Below, in pieces: positions 38,135 through 48,797 of a DNA stretch of 64,000 nucleotides. The stretch comes from Polaromonas sp. (GTDB lineage Bacteria > Pseudomonadota > Gammaproteobacteria > Burkholderiales > Burkholderiaceae_C): positions 62,001 to 126,000 of the forward strand of contig JAQGNE010000032.1 of assembly GCA_028291985.1 (NCBI GenBank), read 5' to 3'. How positions within the stretch are numbered: the stretch's first letter is position 1; every line of letters begins with the position of its first letter. The position numbers and the translations under genes are program-made. The notes under the pieces are model-generated. The model saw only the letters and a program-made list of their open reading frames with translations. It made no database searches and was not told where the DNA came from.

Positions 38135-38464
38135 ATGACAGACGCTACCGATACCCAGCAGCGCATTGATCAGATCGTCAAATCAAGTGATGTTGTACTG
38201 TTCATGAAAGGAACAGCTCAATTTCCGATGTGCGGCTTTTCCGGCCGCGCCATTCAGGTGCTGAAAGCCTGCGGCGTGAACAAACCGGCAACTTTCAATG
38301 TGCTGGAAGACCCTGAAATCCGCGACGGCATCAAGGAGTACAGTAACTGGCCCACCATTCCACAGTTATATGTGAAAGGTGAATTTGTGGGCGGCTCCGA
38401 CATCATGATGGAGATGTACCAGAGCGGTGAGTTGCAACAGGTTCTGGGAACGCCTGCCGAGTAA
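38135..38464 (+). CDS. grxD: Grx4-family monothiol glutaredoxin
   Basis: VVLFMKGTAQFPMCGFSGRAIQVL, NWPTIPQLYVKGEFVGGSDIMMEMYQSGEL. Confidence 0.96.
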   Translation: MTDATDTQQRIDQIVKSSDVVLFMKGTAQFPMCGFSGRAIQVLKACGVNKPATFNVLEDPEIRDGIKEYSNWPTIPQLYVKGEFVGGSDIMMEMYQSGELQQVLGTPAE

Positions 38465-38518
38465 AGAAACCAGCGCCATCACGGCGCGAGGCTTGAGCGG
38501 CTTGCCCGCCAGCCTGGT

Positions 38519-38794
38519 CTAGCGGGTATAGCCCGCGCAAACACCGGCGTTGACAGCGCCTTTGCATTCCCGTTTGAGACGAGCGTTGCGCTCGCCCGCA
38601 CTTTCTTCCGAACCACGCAGGAATTTGCTGGTGACGGGTTTTTCGCCCGTTTCAGCAGTGCGCGACTTTTTCGTGCCTGGCTTTTTAGACCCCGTATTGC
38701 CGCTGCTGTCGGCAGCGCTGGCGACGAGGGCGCCGCTCACCAGCAAGGCGCCAACAACCAGCATCAAATAACTGTGCGCGCAGGATTTATACAT
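38519..38794 (-). CDS. Small secreted basic protein of unknown function
   Basis: Signal peptide ...LVVGALLVSGALVASAADSS, then Lys/Thr-rich mature region. Confidence 0.5.
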   Translation of the reverse strand: MYKSCAHSYLMLVVGALLVSGALVASAADSSGNTGSKKPGTKKSRTAETGEKPVTSKFLRGSEESAGERNARLKRECKGAVNAGVCAGYTR

Positions 38795-38843
38795 AGATTT
38801 TGAAAAAGGTCACAGACCGGCAGTGTAGTGCCCAGCTGCGACT

Positions 38844-39059
38844 TCACTGGAGTTTCGGATCGCCAAAAAACTCATCGTCGGGCGGCGCGTCGGCCGGCAT
38901 CCGGAAGCTTTCGCTGGCCCACGCACCCAGGTCGAGGTTTTTACAGCGCTGGCTGCAAAACGGCCTGAACGGGTTGCTGACGGCGTAAACGCTGGGGCCT
39001 TTGCAGGCAGGACATACAACGGTTTTTGGAGGGACTGGTTCTAGCTTCATTGCAAGCAA
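38844..39059 (-). CDS. yacG: DNA gyrase inhibitor YacG
   Basis: VVCPACKGPSVYAVSNPFRPFCSQRCKNLDLGAWASESFRMP. Confidence 0.93.
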   Translation of the reverse strand: MLAMKLEPVPPKTVVCPACKGPSVYAVSNPFRPFCSQRCKNLDLGAWASESFRMPADAPPDDEFFGDPKLQ

Positions 39060-39087
39060 GCATCAATGAGTGCGGGCCTCGCGGCGC

Positions 39088-39843
39088 TCAAGAGCAAAGG
39101 GTCAGCTCGAATGTGGCGTCGGTCTGCGCAAGATGGAGTCGGTCATCGCTTTCATGGCGCATCAGGCGCACGGAAACCATCAGCCGGTTTCCGCTGATTT
39201 CAGGTATGAGGCCCAGCGCCGGGTTGATCCGAAGCCTCAACAGTTGAAAAGACCGGCCTTGCGGAAGATTCTGCTGGTACTGGCCATTCGGCGCCGTAAC
39301 CTTTTGCGGCGCACCGGAATCCCTGAGCAACTGCAGGAGCAAGCGAATCGAATCGGCCAGTGGCACCAATGTCGACACCCAGCGCTGCAGATCTTTTTGC
39401 CTGACATGAGCCGTTGTGTGTTGCCACGCGTAATAGGCCGGGAGATCGAATTCGCAGGTGCCGCCCGGAATGCCGACGCGGCTTCGGATACTCATCAGCC
39501 AGTCGTTTTCAGTCAACGCCTGGCCTGCCTTGCCCATCAGCCCGTTGAGCGTCGCGAAACACTTTTCAAGTTGGCTGGTGACATCATCAAGCACGAATTC
39601 GGCAATAGCCGGGTTGCCGCGGTAGCTGTTGAGAATCTGCTTTTGCTTGTCGAGATCCTTCAGCACATCCATCTTCAGATCTGCCCGCGCAGCCACATCC
39701 ATCACTTCAAAGATGGTGGTGATGGCGTAATGATGGTCAACAGGATGCTCTCGTACCACCAGTTCGGCCAGTCGGCGAAAGAGGTGCTCCAGTCGCAGAT
39801 AGGTGCGGATACGTTCGTTGAAGGGATACTCGTAAAGGATCAC
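39088..39843 (-). CDS. zapD: Cell division protein ZapD
   Basis: MILYEYPFNERIRTYLRLEHLFRRL...; pilBCD-coaE-zapD-yacG context. Confidence 0.95.
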   Translation of the reverse strand: MILYEYPFNERIRTYLRLEHLFRRLAELVVREHPVDHHYAITTIFEVMDVAARADLKMDVLKDLDKQKQILNSYRGNPAIAEFVLDDVTSQLEKCFATLNGLMGKAGQALTENDWLMSIRSRVGIPGGTCEFDLPAYYAWQHTTAHVRQKDLQRWVSTLVPLADSIRLLLQLLRDSGAPQKVTAPNGQYQQNLPQGRSFQLLRLRINPALGLIPEISGNRLMVSVRLMRHESDDRLHLAQTDATFELTLCS

Positions 39844-39882
39844 GGCGCTTTCTTTGTCGGCTCGTTCAAGGAAGTTTTGGCA

Positions 39883-40521
39883 TCATAGCCCGAAGCGATA
39901 CGCGACCGAGGCCACTTCCAGGTCCAGCTGCTGCACGGACAGCCCGTCGTTATAAATGGATACATCTGCTGCCTTGCCGCGTGATGCGCGGCTGGCTTGC
40001 CCGGCGATCGCACGTTGTATTGCCTCTGGTGTCCATCCTGAACCGGGCAAGGCTCTGGCAGCCTCTCGCTCCAGGACCCTGTGCAGCTGCGTGGCTTCCG
40101 TGCAGTCAATCACTAACACCAGATCGAGTTGCTGTTGCCAGCGCCCCGACTCCACCAGCAGCGGAATATCAAATAATGTGCAGGATCTGCCCGCTTTCCA
40201 GGCAGCCTCGGCTTGGGCAGCCGCTTCCAGACTGACAAGCGGATGAACGATGGCTTCAAGCTTTTGTCGCGCAGCGGGTTCGCTAAAAACCAATTCGCGC
40301 ATCGCGTCTCGGTTCATGGAGCCATCGGAGGCCACAAAACCGGGGCCAAACTGGCTGGCTATAGCCGGTATGGCCGAGCCGTTTACAGAAGTGGCGCTAC
40401 GCGATATCGCGTCAGCATCGATCAGCCAGGCCCCGCGGGCTGCCAGCATGCGGGCGACTGTACTTTTTCCGCTGCCAATGCCACCGGTCAACCCGATACG
40501 AAGCCCGCGAGATACCTGCAT
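39883..40521 (-). CDS. coaE: Dephospho-CoA kinase
   Basis: RIGLTGGIGSGKSTVARMLAARGAWLIDADAISR. Confidence 0.97.
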   Translation of the reverse strand: MQVSRGLRIGLTGGIGSGKSTVARMLAARGAWLIDADAISRSATSVNGSAIPAIASQFGPGFVASDGSMNRDAMRELVFSEPAARQKLEAIVHPLVSLEAAAQAEAAWKAGRSCTLFDIPLLVESGRWQQQLDLVLVIDCTEATQLHRVLEREAARALPGSGWTPEAIQRAIAGQASRASRGKAADVSIYNDGLSVQQLDLEVASVAYRFGL

Positions 40522-40530
40522 GCAATACCG

Positions 40531-41421
40531 CTAGAGTCCTGCAAAGCGCAGGATCGACTGAGGACCGAAAACCATGGCAGTTAAGCCCGCCCCAGCCAGG
40601 AAAGGCCCGAAAGGTATGTAGCCGCCCTCGCGCAAGCCACTGGTGAACTTCATGCCAATACCGATCAACGCACCGATGACAGACGCCATCAGGATCATGG
40701 GCACCAGAGCAGTCCAGCCAAACCAGGCACCCAGCGCGGCAAAAAGCTTGAAATCGCCGTAGCCCATGCCCTCCTTGCCGGTGACGAGTTTGAAGCCCCA
40801 GTACACCAGCCAGAGCGACAGGTAGCCAGCGACAGCTCCCCACAAGCTGTCCACCAGGCGCACCGCAGGATTCCAGTTGAGCGCCGCAACCATCAGGCCG
40901 GCCCACATGAGCGGCAGGGTTATGTCATCTGGCAACAGTGTCGTGTCCCAGTCAATCATTGCCAGTGCCAGCAACGCAGCCGAAAACCCGCACCATGCCA
41001 CAGCGGTGATGGAAGCACCCCATTGCCAGGCGCTGAAAGCGAACAACGAGCCCGTCGCCAGCTCGACCATGGGGTAGCGAACGCCGATCCGTGATCCGCA
41101 GGCCGAGCATTTACCGCGCAAGAAGAGATAGCTGACGACGGGAATGTTTTCGTACCAGCGGATTGAATGGCCGCAAGCCGAACACCTGGACCGGGGCGTC
41201 ATCAGGTTGAACGCGCCGAGTGTGATGTTTGGCGCCTTGAGGTCAGCCGCTTCGCCTTGATTCCCCGAGAATTGGGCGTACTCGGCCGCCCATTGCTGCT
41301 CCATCATCTTTGGCAGCCGGTAGATAACGACGTTCAGAAAGCTTCCTACCAGCAATCCGATAACGCCCGCACAGACAAGCAAAACTTGCGGTGGAACAGC
41401 CTCCAGCACCTCAAGCATCAA
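40531..41421 (-). CDS. pilD: Type IV prepilin peptidase
   Basis: GSFLNVVIYRLPKMME, CSACGHSIRWYENIPVVSYLFLRGKCSACGSRIGVRYPMVEL, GMGYGDFKLFAALGAWFGW. Confidence 0.96.
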   Translation of the reverse strand: MMLEVLEAVPPQVLLVCAGVIGLLVGSFLNVVIYRLPKMMEQQWAAEYAQFSGNQGEAADLKAPNITLGAFNLMTPRSRCSACGHSIRWYENIPVVSYLFLRGKCSACGSRIGVRYPMVELATGSLFAFSAWQWGASITAVAWCGFSAALLALAMIDWDTTLLPDDITLPLMWAGLMVAALNWNPAVRLVDSLWGAVAGYLSLWLVYWGFKLVTGKEGMGYGDFKLFAALGAWFGWTALVPMILMASVIGALIGIGMKFTSGLREGGYIPFGPFLAGAGLTAMVFGPQSILRFAGL

Positions 41422-42635
41422 ACAACTTGACCCAGCTTGAAAATCGGCAAATACATTGAAACCACAATGCCACCAATCAGCGTTCCCAGAAATACGATGA
41501 TGATGGGCTCCATAAGGCTGGAAAGGCCGGCAACCATTTCATCAACCTCGGCTTCGTAGAAGTCTGCAGCCTTGCCCAGCATGTGGTCAACCGACCCGGA
41601 TTCCTCACCGATTGCGCACATCTGCAGCACCATGGTCGGAAACAAATCGGCATTGGTCATGGCTGCTGTCAAGCTGGTACCGGTTGAGACTTCCTGCTGG
41701 ATTTTCACGGTAGCGTCCGCATACAGGGAGTTGCCGGATGCACCGCCTACCGAATCCAGCGCCTCGACCAAAGGCACACCTGCGGCGAACATGGTGGAGA
41801 GCGTGCGCGTCCAGCGGGCAATGCATGACTTGTCGATCAGTGCGCCGAAGACAGGCATTTTCAACAGCGCCCTGTCCATGAACTTCTGCATCTTTTCGCT
41901 GCGCCTCCAGGCCTGCATGAAGAAATAAAAGCCGCCGCCTATTCCCCCAAAAATAAGCCACCAATACGCCACAAAAAACTCGCTGATGGCAATAACGATG
42001 AGTGTCGGTGCAGGAAGGTCAGCGCCGAAGGAGGAAAAAACCTCCTTGAAGGCCGGAATCACGAAAATCATGATCACGGCTACCACGACAAACGCCACAA
42101 CCACCACCGAAATCGGGTACATCAGCGCAGACTTGATCTTTGACTTGATGGCCTCGGTTTTTTCCATGTACACCGCAAGCCGGTCGAGCAATGACTCCAG
42201 AATACCGGCGGCCTCGCCCGCTTCAACAAGATTGCAATACAGGGCATTGAAGTACAGCGGGTATTTCCGGAATGCTGCGCTCAGTGACGTGCCCGTTTCC
42301 ACGTCTGTACGGATGTCGTTGAGCAATTTCGTCACACTGCCGTTGGGGTTGCCCCGTCCGACAATGTCGAAAGACTGCAGCAACGGAACACCGGCTTTCA
42401 TCATTGTCGCCAGCTGGCGCGTGAAGATGGCAATATCCCTGGGCTTGATCGACTTGCCCGTGCGCATCCGGCGTTTTTTGATCTTGGTCGGAAAAACGCC
42501 CTGTCGACGCAACGAGGCCTTGACCTGATTTTCACCTGCCGCCCGGACTTCACCACGAACCTGCTTGCCGCCACGGTCCTTGCCCTCCCATTCGAAGACA
42601 AATTCCTGAACGCCCCTGGATACCGCTGTTGCCAT
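41418..42635 (-). CDS. pilC: Type IV pilus inner membrane platform protein
   Basis: FTRQLATMMKAGVPLLQSFDIV, YPISVVVVAFVVVAVIMIFVIPAF, RTLSTMFAAGVPLVEALDSV. Confidence 0.96.
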   Translation of the reverse strand: MATAVSRGVQEFVFEWEGKDRGGKQVRGEVRAAGENQVKASLRRQGVFPTKIKKRRMRTGKSIKPRDIAIFTRQLATMMKAGVPLLQSFDIVGRGNPNGSVTKLLNDIRTDVETGTSLSAAFRKYPLYFNALYCNLVEAGEAAGILESLLDRLAVYMEKTEAIKSKIKSALMYPISVVVVAFVVVAVIMIFVIPAFKEVFSSFGADLPAPTLIVIAISEFFVAYWWLIFGGIGGGFYFFMQAWRRSEKMQKFMDRALLKMPVFGALIDKSCIARWTRTLSTMFAAGVPLVEALDSVGGASGNSLYADATVKIQQEVSTGTSLTAAMTNADLFPTMVLQMCAIGEESGSVDHMLGKAADFYEAEVDEMVAGLSSLMEPIIIVFLGTLIGGIVVSMYLPIFKLGQVV

Positions 42636-42738
42636 GATTGTTCTCTCGTTTTACCGATGGACGCTGGCACGATACCGTCCACAACCAGTGGTGACTGGTA
42701 ATGCCATCGATCGCTTCGTGTCAAACAAATGATCGGCT

Positions 42739-44472
42739 TCAAACATTGGTGCAGCCCAGAACTTCTTCGACCGATGTCATGCCCAGCTTCACCTTGTAAA
42801 GCCCCGACTGGCGCAGGCTCCTGACGCCTTCTGATTCCGCTTGTGCGGCAATTTCAAGCGCGCTTCCATCGCGCAGAATGATCCGCTGGATCTCGTCCGT
42901 GATCGGCATCACCTGGTAAATACCTACCCGCCCCTTGTACCCGTTGGTACACATCGAACAACCCACCGGTCGATAAGGTGTCCAGGAGCCATCCACGTCA
43001 TCCTCATTGAAACCCGCCTCGAGCAAGGTCTCACGGGGAATATCAGCCGGGGCCTTGCAGTTGGGGCAAAGCCGGCGCGCCAGTCGCTGTGCAGTGATCA
43101 GGATCACGCTGGATGCGATGTTGAAGGGTGCAATGCCCATATTTCGCATACGCGTCAGCGTGGTGGGCGCATCGTTGGTATGCAGTGTCGACAGCACCAG
43201 GTGACCGGTCTGAGCGGCTTTGATGGAAATATCGGCAGTTTCGATATCGCGAATCTCGCCGACCATGATGATGTCGGGGTCTTGCCTCAAAAAAGCCTTG
43301 AGCGCGACTGGAAAAGTCATGCCGGCCTTGTCGTTCATGCTCACCTGGTTGACGCCGGGCAAGGTAATTTCGGCCGGGTCTTCTGCAGTTGCGATGTTGA
43401 CGCCGGGTTTGTTCAGGATATTGAGACACGTATACAGCGACACGGTTTTCCCGGAACCTGTAGGTCCCGTGACCAGAACCATGCCGTAGGGACGGCCAAT
43501 GGCCGACAGCAATCGCGCTTTTTCCGCAGGCTCGTAACCCAGTGCATCGATACCGAGTTTTGCGCTGCTCGGATCAAGAATACGAATCACGATCTTTTCG
43601 CCGTACATGGTCGGCAGGGTACTGACACGAAAATCAATCACCCGATCGGGACCGATCTTCAGCTTCATCTTGCCGTCTTGTGGAACCCGCTTCTCTGAAA
43701 TATCGAGCTTGGAGATCACCTTGATGCGGGCTGCCAGTTTTTCCTTGATGGCAACCGGCGGCGAGGCGATTTCGCGCAGTTCGCCGTCTACCCTGAACCG
43801 GACCCGATAAGTGTGCTCGAAAGGCTCGAAATGCAGATCTGATGCTCGCATGCTGAAGGCATCCAGCAGCATCTTTTGCAAGAACTTGACGACAGGCGCA
43901 TCCTCGACCTCAGCTACGTTGGCGTCGTTGCTGTCAGCGGTAGCGGTGTCGGTGCCCGCCTCGTCAAACTCGAAATCGCTGCCAATGATGTTTTCCATGG
44001 CTTCAGCTGCGGTTGCAGTTGAAGCCTCGACCATCCTGGACAATTTGTCGTATTCGGCAATTACCCAGTCCACGCCCATCTGGGTGGAAAACTTGATTTT
44101 TTCTGCCGCTTCCTGATCGGACGGATCGGCTGTAGCGACGATCAGCCGGTTATTGCGCTTGCTAAGTACAACGATTCGGTACGTCTGGCATATCTTTCCG
44201 TCAAGCAAGCCTTTGGGAAGCCTGTGAATGTCGATAGCTTCCAGATCCAGCAGCGGCGCAGCGAAGGCCGAAGACATGGTATGCGCAAGATCGGACGGCG
44301 AAACCGCGCCGGAGCCGGTCAACTCGGCAATAAAACTGGTCCGGCTGCTTTTGGCTTTGGCAAAAATTTCCTCGGCGGCTTTCTGGCCCAGTTTGCCGGC
44401 GACAACCAGCGCGCGGCCCAGACCTGGCAGTGCCACCGAGGGCGCTTCAAACGCGGTTTCTGCTGCAGCCAT
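42739..44472 (-). CDS. pilB: Type IV pilus assembly ATPase
   Basis: GPTGSGKTVSLYTCLNILN, GEIRDIETADISIKAAQTGHLVLSTLHTNDAPTTLTRM, CPNCKAP / CSMCTNGYKGR. Confidence 0.97.
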   Translation of the reverse strand: MAAAETAFEAPSVALPGLGRALVVAGKLGQKAAEEIFAKAKSSRTSFIAELTGSGAVSPSDLAHTMSSAFAAPLLDLEAIDIHRLPKGLLDGKICQTYRIVVLSKRNNRLIVATADPSDQEAAEKIKFSTQMGVDWVIAEYDKLSRMVEASTATAAEAMENIIGSDFEFDEAGTDTATADSNDANVAEVEDAPVVKFLQKMLLDAFSMRASDLHFEPFEHTYRVRFRVDGELREIASPPVAIKEKLAARIKVISKLDISEKRVPQDGKMKLKIGPDRVIDFRVSTLPTMYGEKIVIRILDPSSAKLGIDALGYEPAEKARLLSAIGRPYGMVLVTGPTGSGKTVSLYTCLNILNKPGVNIATAEDPAEITLPGVNQVSMNDKAGMTFPVALKAFLRQDPDIIMVGEIRDIETADISIKAAQTGHLVLSTLHTNDAPTTLTRMRNMGIAPFNIASSVILITAQRLARRLCPNCKAPADIPRETLLEAGFNEDDVDGSWTPYRPVGCSMCTNGYKGRVGIYQVMPITDEIQRIILRDGSALEIAAQAESEGVRSLRQSGLYKVKLGMTSVEEVLGCTNV

Positions 44473-44603
44473 ATTCGTCAGTTCGCACCCAAATCAACAT
44501 CATCGCTTATTGATGAGCAGGTGTAAATCAAAACGGACCCGTACGCAAAGCCGTGTGTTGGATCAAGGCGAACAGCGCCTCGTGGCTGCAGGCCTGGGCG
44601 CAG

Positions 44604-45587
44604 TCAGGATCGCCGCGAAAGCAACTGCGACGCGAGGTCAAACAACGCCTGGCTGTACGGGTTGTCCGGCAACCCGGCGAGTGCATCAAGCGCCCGCTGG
44701 GCTTCTTGCGCCGCTGCGTCACGCGTGGCCTGTAGCGCGCCGGTCTCGTGCACGATGTCGATAATCTCCGAGATCATTGACGTGCCGCCGGTTTCAATGG
44801 CCTGGCGAATGACGCCGCACTGCGCAGGGGTGCCCCGTTGCATGGCGATGATCAATGGCAACGTGGCCTTGCCCTCGCGCAAGTCATCGCCCAGGTTTTT
44901 GCCCATTTCTGGTGCATGGCCGTCGTAGTCGAGTACGTCATCAATGACCTGAAATGCCGTGCCCAGGGCCTGGCCGTATTCAGCGCAACATTGCTCGACA
45001 TCAGGCGCAGCTTGCGCCAGCAAAGGCGCTATCCGGGCGCTCGCTTCAAACAGCTTGGCGGTCTTGGAACGTATGACGCGAAGGTAGGCTGCCTCGGAAA
45101 GGCTCGCGTCATGCATGTTCATCAGCTGGATGACCTCGCCCTCTGCGATCACATTGGTGGCTTCCGCAAGCGTTTGCATGATTCGCATGTTTCCAGCGTC
45201 GACCATCATCTGGAAAGCCCGTGAGTACAAAAAGTCGCCGACCAGAACGCTTGCCGGATTGCCAAACGCCTCGTTCGCTGTCGCGCGTCCACGCCGCATC
45301 GTGGACTCATCCACCACATCATCATGCAGGAGTGTTGCGGTGTGTATGAACTCGACTACCGCAGCCAGGTTGTAGCGTTGACTGCCGGTGTATCCGAGCG
45401 CGCCGCACATCAGAAGCAGCAACGCGGGCCGAAGCCGCTTGCCACCAGCGGCAACGATATACCGGGATACCTGGCTGACCAGCGGAACTTCCGACTGCAG
45501 GCGCGCTTCTATGACCTTGTCCATCTCCTGCATGTCCCCGGCAATCAGGGCTAGGGCGGCAGCAGTGCTTGAAGAATTGGCAGACAA
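44604..45587 (-). CDS. ispB: Octaprenyl diphosphate synthase / polyprenyl synthetase
   Basis: TTG start 45587 inferred; LLHDDVVDESTMRRGRATAN, DDVLDYDG aspartate-rich motifs. Confidence 0.92.
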   Translation of the reverse strand: MSANSSSTAAALALIAGDMQEMDKVIEARLQSEVPLVSQVSRYIVAAGGKRLRPALLLLMCGALGYTGSQRYNLAAVVEFIHTATLLHDDVVDESTMRRGRATANEAFGNPASVLVGDFLYSRAFQMMVDAGNMRIMQTLAEATNVIAEGEVIQLMNMHDASLSEAAYLRVIRSKTAKLFEASARIAPLLAQAAPDVEQCCAEYGQALGTAFQVIDDVLDYDGHAPEMGKNLGDDLREGKATLPLIIAMQRGTPAQCGVIRQAIETGGTSMISEIIDIVHETGALQATRDAAAQEAQRALDALAGLPDNPYSQALFDLASQLLSRRS

Positions 45588-45699
45588 GGAAAGTCCAGAG
45601 GTTAAGTTGTGGCGATTATAGAAACCAGCTTTGGCGCCTTTTGTGCCCGGACAGGCCATGCTTCTGCATTGCGCAGTAGAGGCTTCTAAAGCGGCATGG

Positions 45700-45705
45700 T
45701 AGAAT
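45700..45705 (+). promoter_or_regulatory. Candidate extended -10 (TGG-TAGAAT) of the rplU-rpmA transcript
   Basis: TGnTAGAAT upstream of the rplU ATG at 45756; no obvious -35. Confidence 0.45.
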
Positions 45706-45708
45706 GCC

Positions 45709-45738
45709 GGGTTCTGCGGAAATCCGTCTGCAGAACCC
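45709..45738 (+). ncRNA. Leader hairpin of rplU: GGGTTCTGC..GCAGAACCC with inner GGA/TCC
   Basis: 9-bp perfect stem just downstream of candidate -10. Confidence 0.5.
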
Positions 45739-45755
45739 AATTGAAGAGGTCTTAC

Positions 45756-46067
45756 ATGTACGCGGTCATAAAAACCGGTGGCAAACAATACAAGGTTGCT
45801 ACTGGAGAAAAAATTAAAGTAGAACAGATTGCTGCGGACGTAGGCCAAGAGATTGTTATTGACCAGGTTTTGGCTGTCGGAGAAGGCAGCGCTATCACGG
45901 TCGGTACTCCCTTGGTGCTAGGTGCCACTGTTACTGTTACTGTTCTTTCCCAAGGCAGGCACGACAAGGTTCGCATTTTCAAAATGCGCCGTCGCAAGCA
46001 CTACCAAAAACGCCAGGGTCACCGGCAAAATTACACTGAACTGCAAATCGGCGTCATCGCGGGTTGA
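45756..46067 (+). CDS. rplU: 50S ribosomal protein L21
   Basis: [25 protein letters not shown]...[23 protein letters not shown]. Confidence 0.98.
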   Translation: MYAVIKTGGKQYKVATGEKIKVEQIAADVGQEIVIDQVLAVGEGSAITVGTPLVLGATVTVTVLSQGRHDKVRIFKMRRRKHYQKRQGHRQNYTELQIGVIAG

Positions 46068-46099
46068 TGGCAAGACAGTCGTACCAGGAGTATTGAAAA

Positions 46100-46372
46100 A
46101 TGGCACAGAAAAAAGGCGGCGGCTCTACGCGAAACGGGCGTGATTCACAGCCCAAGATGCTTGGCGTCAAGAAATTTGGCGGTGAAGTGATCAATGCCGG
46201 CAGCATTATTGTTCGCCAGCGGGGTACCAAGTTCCATCCTGGCGTCAACGTCGGCATCGGAAAAGACCACACGCTTTTTGCGCTGGTTGATGGTCAGGTT
46301 TCCTTCGCGATCAAAGGTTCCATGAACAAGCATACGGTCAACGTGATGCCTGCCAACGTGACGGCCAGCTAA
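46100..46372 (+). CDS. rpmA: 50S ribosomal protein L27
   Basis: [48 protein letters not shown]. Confidence 0.99.
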   Translation: MAQKKGGGSTRNGRDSQPKMLGVKKFGGEVINAGSIIVRQRGTKFHPGVNVGIGKDHTLFALVDGQVSFAIKGSMNKHTVNVMPANVTAS

Positions 46373-46396
46373 AGCAGCCGGTCACGCGACATCCAG

Positions 46397-46425
46397 GCCC
46401 CGCATGTCGGGGCTTTTTCGTTTTT
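46397..46425 (+). terminator. Rho-independent terminator after rpmA
   Basis: GCCCCG-catgt-CGGGGC-TTTTTCGTTTTT. Confidence 0.8.
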
Positions 46426-46481
46426 AGCTACGATGAAGCTGCAGGTTGTGACCTATTGCCGCAGCGTACCCCGAGACCATC

Positions 46482-47561
46482 ATGAAATTTGTTGACGAAG
46501 CCTTCATTGACATTGCTGCGGGCGATGGCGGCAGCGGCTGCGTTTCATTCAGCCACGAGAAATACAAGGAATTCGGCGGTCCGAACGGTGGCGATGGCGG
46601 GCGCGGGGGGCATGTTTACGCAGTAGCCGACATCAACCTCAATACCCTGGTGGACTACCGATTTTCCCGGCGTCATGAAGCGCGAAACGGTGGACATGGC
46701 ATGGGCTCTGACATGTTCGGTGCCAAGGGCGACGACATCATTCTGAAGATGCCATTGGGCACTATCTTGACGGATGCAGAGACCGGCGAGGTCCTGTACG
46801 AGCTGCTCGAGCCTGATGAGCCGGTCCTGATCGCCAAGGGTGGTGATGGCGGTTTTGGCAACCTGCGTTTCAAAAGCTCGACCAACCGCGCGCCGCGCAG
46901 CAAGACGCCGGGCTGGCCCGGCGAGCGCAAGAATCTCAAACTCGAACTGAAAGTTCTGGCAGATGTCGGTCTGCTCGGCATGCCCAACGCGGGCAAGTCC
47001 ACCTTCATCTCAGCGGTTTCCAACGCACGGCCCCGCATTGCGGACTATCCCTTCACCACATTGCACCCTAACCTGGGCGTTGTGCGAGTCGGCCCCGAGC
47101 AGAGCTTTGTGGTGGCCGATCTGCCGGGCCTGATAGAAGGCGCGTCCGAGGGCGCTGGATTGGGCCACCTGTTTCTGCGCCACTTGCAACGCACACGCCT
47201 GCTGCTGCATATCGTGGATATGGCGCCCTTTGATGACAGTGTGGACCCAGTGGCTCAGGCCAAGGCGATTGTTGGCGAGCTGAAGAAATACGACGAGGCC
47301 TTGTACAAAAAGCCGCGCTGGCTGGTTTTGAACAAGCTGGACATGGTTGACAAGGATGAACGTGCCGCGCTTGTCAAGGATTTCGTCAAGCGCTTCAAGT
47401 TCAAGGGACCGGTTTTCGAGATTTCAGCGCTGACCCGAGAAGGCTGCGAGCAATTGATCAAAACCATTTACCAGCATGTCAAGGACGCGCAGAAAAGTGA
47501 GCAGCCGGCGGAGGAAATAGACCCTCGCTTTGCCGAGTTGCCGCCTGAAAACACGCCCTGA
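46482..47561 (+). CDS. obgE: GTPase ObgE/CgtA
   Basis: [70 protein letters not shown]. Confidence 0.98.
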   Translation: MKFVDEAFIDIAAGDGGSGCVSFSHEKYKEFGGPNGGDGGRGGHVYAVADINLNTLVDYRFSRRHEARNGGHGMGSDMFGAKGDDIILKMPLGTILTDAETGEVLYELLEPDEPVLIAKGGDGGFGNLRFKSSTNRAPRSKTPGWPGERKNLKLELKVLADVGLLGMPNAGKSTFISAVSNARPRIADYPFTTLHPNLGVVRVGPEQSFVVADLPGLIEGASEGAGLGHLFLRHLQRTRLLLHIVDMAPFDDSVDPVAQAKAIVGELKKYDEALYKKPRWLVLNKLDMVDKDERAALVKDFVKRFKFKGPVFEISALTREGCEQLIKTIYQHVKDAQKSEQPAEEIDPRFAELPPENTP

Positions 47562-47606
47562 GTTCGCCGCGCATCTGTCAGACGAAGACATGGCTTACTC
47601 ACTTAA

Positions 47607-47650
47607 CGATAGCTGTAAGCCCTTACAAGTACTGGGCTAGAGGCCTAAAA
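47607..47650 (+). repeat. Dispersed palindromic repeat, copy E (proB leader)
   Basis: CGATAGCTGTAAGCCCTTACAAGTACTGGGCTAGAGGCCTAAAA. Confidence 0.7.
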
Positions 47651-47660
47651 CACTCAAAAT

Positions 47661-48797
47661 ATGCCTGATATGTCAGCCTCTCCTGTTCTGCGTGGTGCCA
47701 AGCGTATCGTGGTCAAAGTTGGTTCGAGTCTGGTGACCAATGAAGGCAGAGGCCTGGATGCCGCGGCCATTGGGCTGTGGTGCGAGCAACTGGCAGCGCT
47801 ATCGCGTGACGGCCGCGAAGTCATCATGGTGAGCAGCGGCGCGATCGCTGAAGGTATGAAGCGGCTGGGCTGGTCTACCCGGCCGAAGGGCATACATCAA
47901 TTGCAGGCGGCCGCCGCCGTTGGCCAGATGGGGCTGGCTCAGGTTTACGAAACCAAGCTGCGCGAAAACGGCATTGGCAGCGCGCAGGTGCTGCTTACCC
48001 ATGCGGACCTGGCCGACCGCGAACGCTATCTGAATGCGCGCTCCACACTGCTGACCCTTTTGCAGTTGGGCGTCGTGCCCGTCATCAACGAGAACGATAC
48101 CGTCGTCAATGACGAGATCAAGTTTGGCGACAACGACACCCTGGGCGCCCTGGTTGCCAATCTGGTGGAAGCGGACGCACTGGTGATATTGACCGATCAA
48201 CCGGGGCTGTTCACGGCAGATCCGCGCAAGGATCCCACCGCCACATTGGTGCATGAGGCCATCGCAGGCGACACCAAACTGGAGGCCATGGCCGGCGGCG
48301 CCGGCTCCAGCTTGGGCAAAGGCGGCATGATCACCAAGATACTGGCCGCCAAGCGCGCCGCAGGTTCCGGCGCGTCAACCGTCATAGCCTGGGGCCGGGA
48401 ACCGCAGGTGCTCATGAGGCTGTGCAGCGGCGAGGCGATAGGCACCTTGCTGGTGGCACAGACGCAAAAACAGCAGGCTCGCAAGCAGTGGATGGCCGAC
48501 CATCTTCAGCTGCGCGGCTCGGTCACGGTGGATGCGGGCGCCGTGGGAAAGGTCCGGGCGGAAGGAAAAAGCCTGCTGCCGATTGGCATGACCGCCGTGC
48601 AGGGAGAATTCAGGCGTGGTGATGTGATTGCCGTGCAAGACACCGACGGTATCGAAATTGCGCGCGGGCTATCCAATTACTCCAGTTCCGAAGCACGCCT
48701 TATCTGCCGCAAGTCTTCTTCGGAATTTGAAAAGTTGCTGGGCTACACCGGTGAGCCTGAAATGGTTCACCGCACGAATCTGGTGTTGAGCCGCTAG
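47661..48797 (+). CDS. proB: Glutamate 5-kinase
   Basis: [67 protein letters not shown] domain C-terminus. Confidence 0.98.
   Translation: MPDMSASPVLRGAKRIVVKVGSSLVTNEGRGLDAAAIGLWCEQLAALSRDGREVIMVSSGAIAEGMKRLGWSTRPKGIHQLQAAAAVGQMGLAQVYETKLRENGIGSAQVLLTHADLADRERYLNARSTLLTLLQLGVVPVINENDTVVNDEIKFGDNDTLGALVANLVEADALVILTDQPGLFTADPRKDPTATLVHEAIAGDTKLEAMAGGAGSSLGKGGMITKILAAKRAAGSGASTVIAWGREPQVLMRLCSGEAIGTLLVAQTQKQQARKQWMADHLQLRGSVTVDAGAVGKVRAEGKSLLPIGMTAVQGEFRRGDVIAVQDTDGIEIARGLSNYSSSEARLICRKSSSEFEKLLGYTGEPEMVHRTNLVLSR

Noticed and set aside
46414-46445. TTTTTAGCTACGATGAAGCTGCAGG after the rpmA terminator as a repeat copy
   Set aside because: Only a short match to one core; explained as terminator tail plus unrelated sequence.
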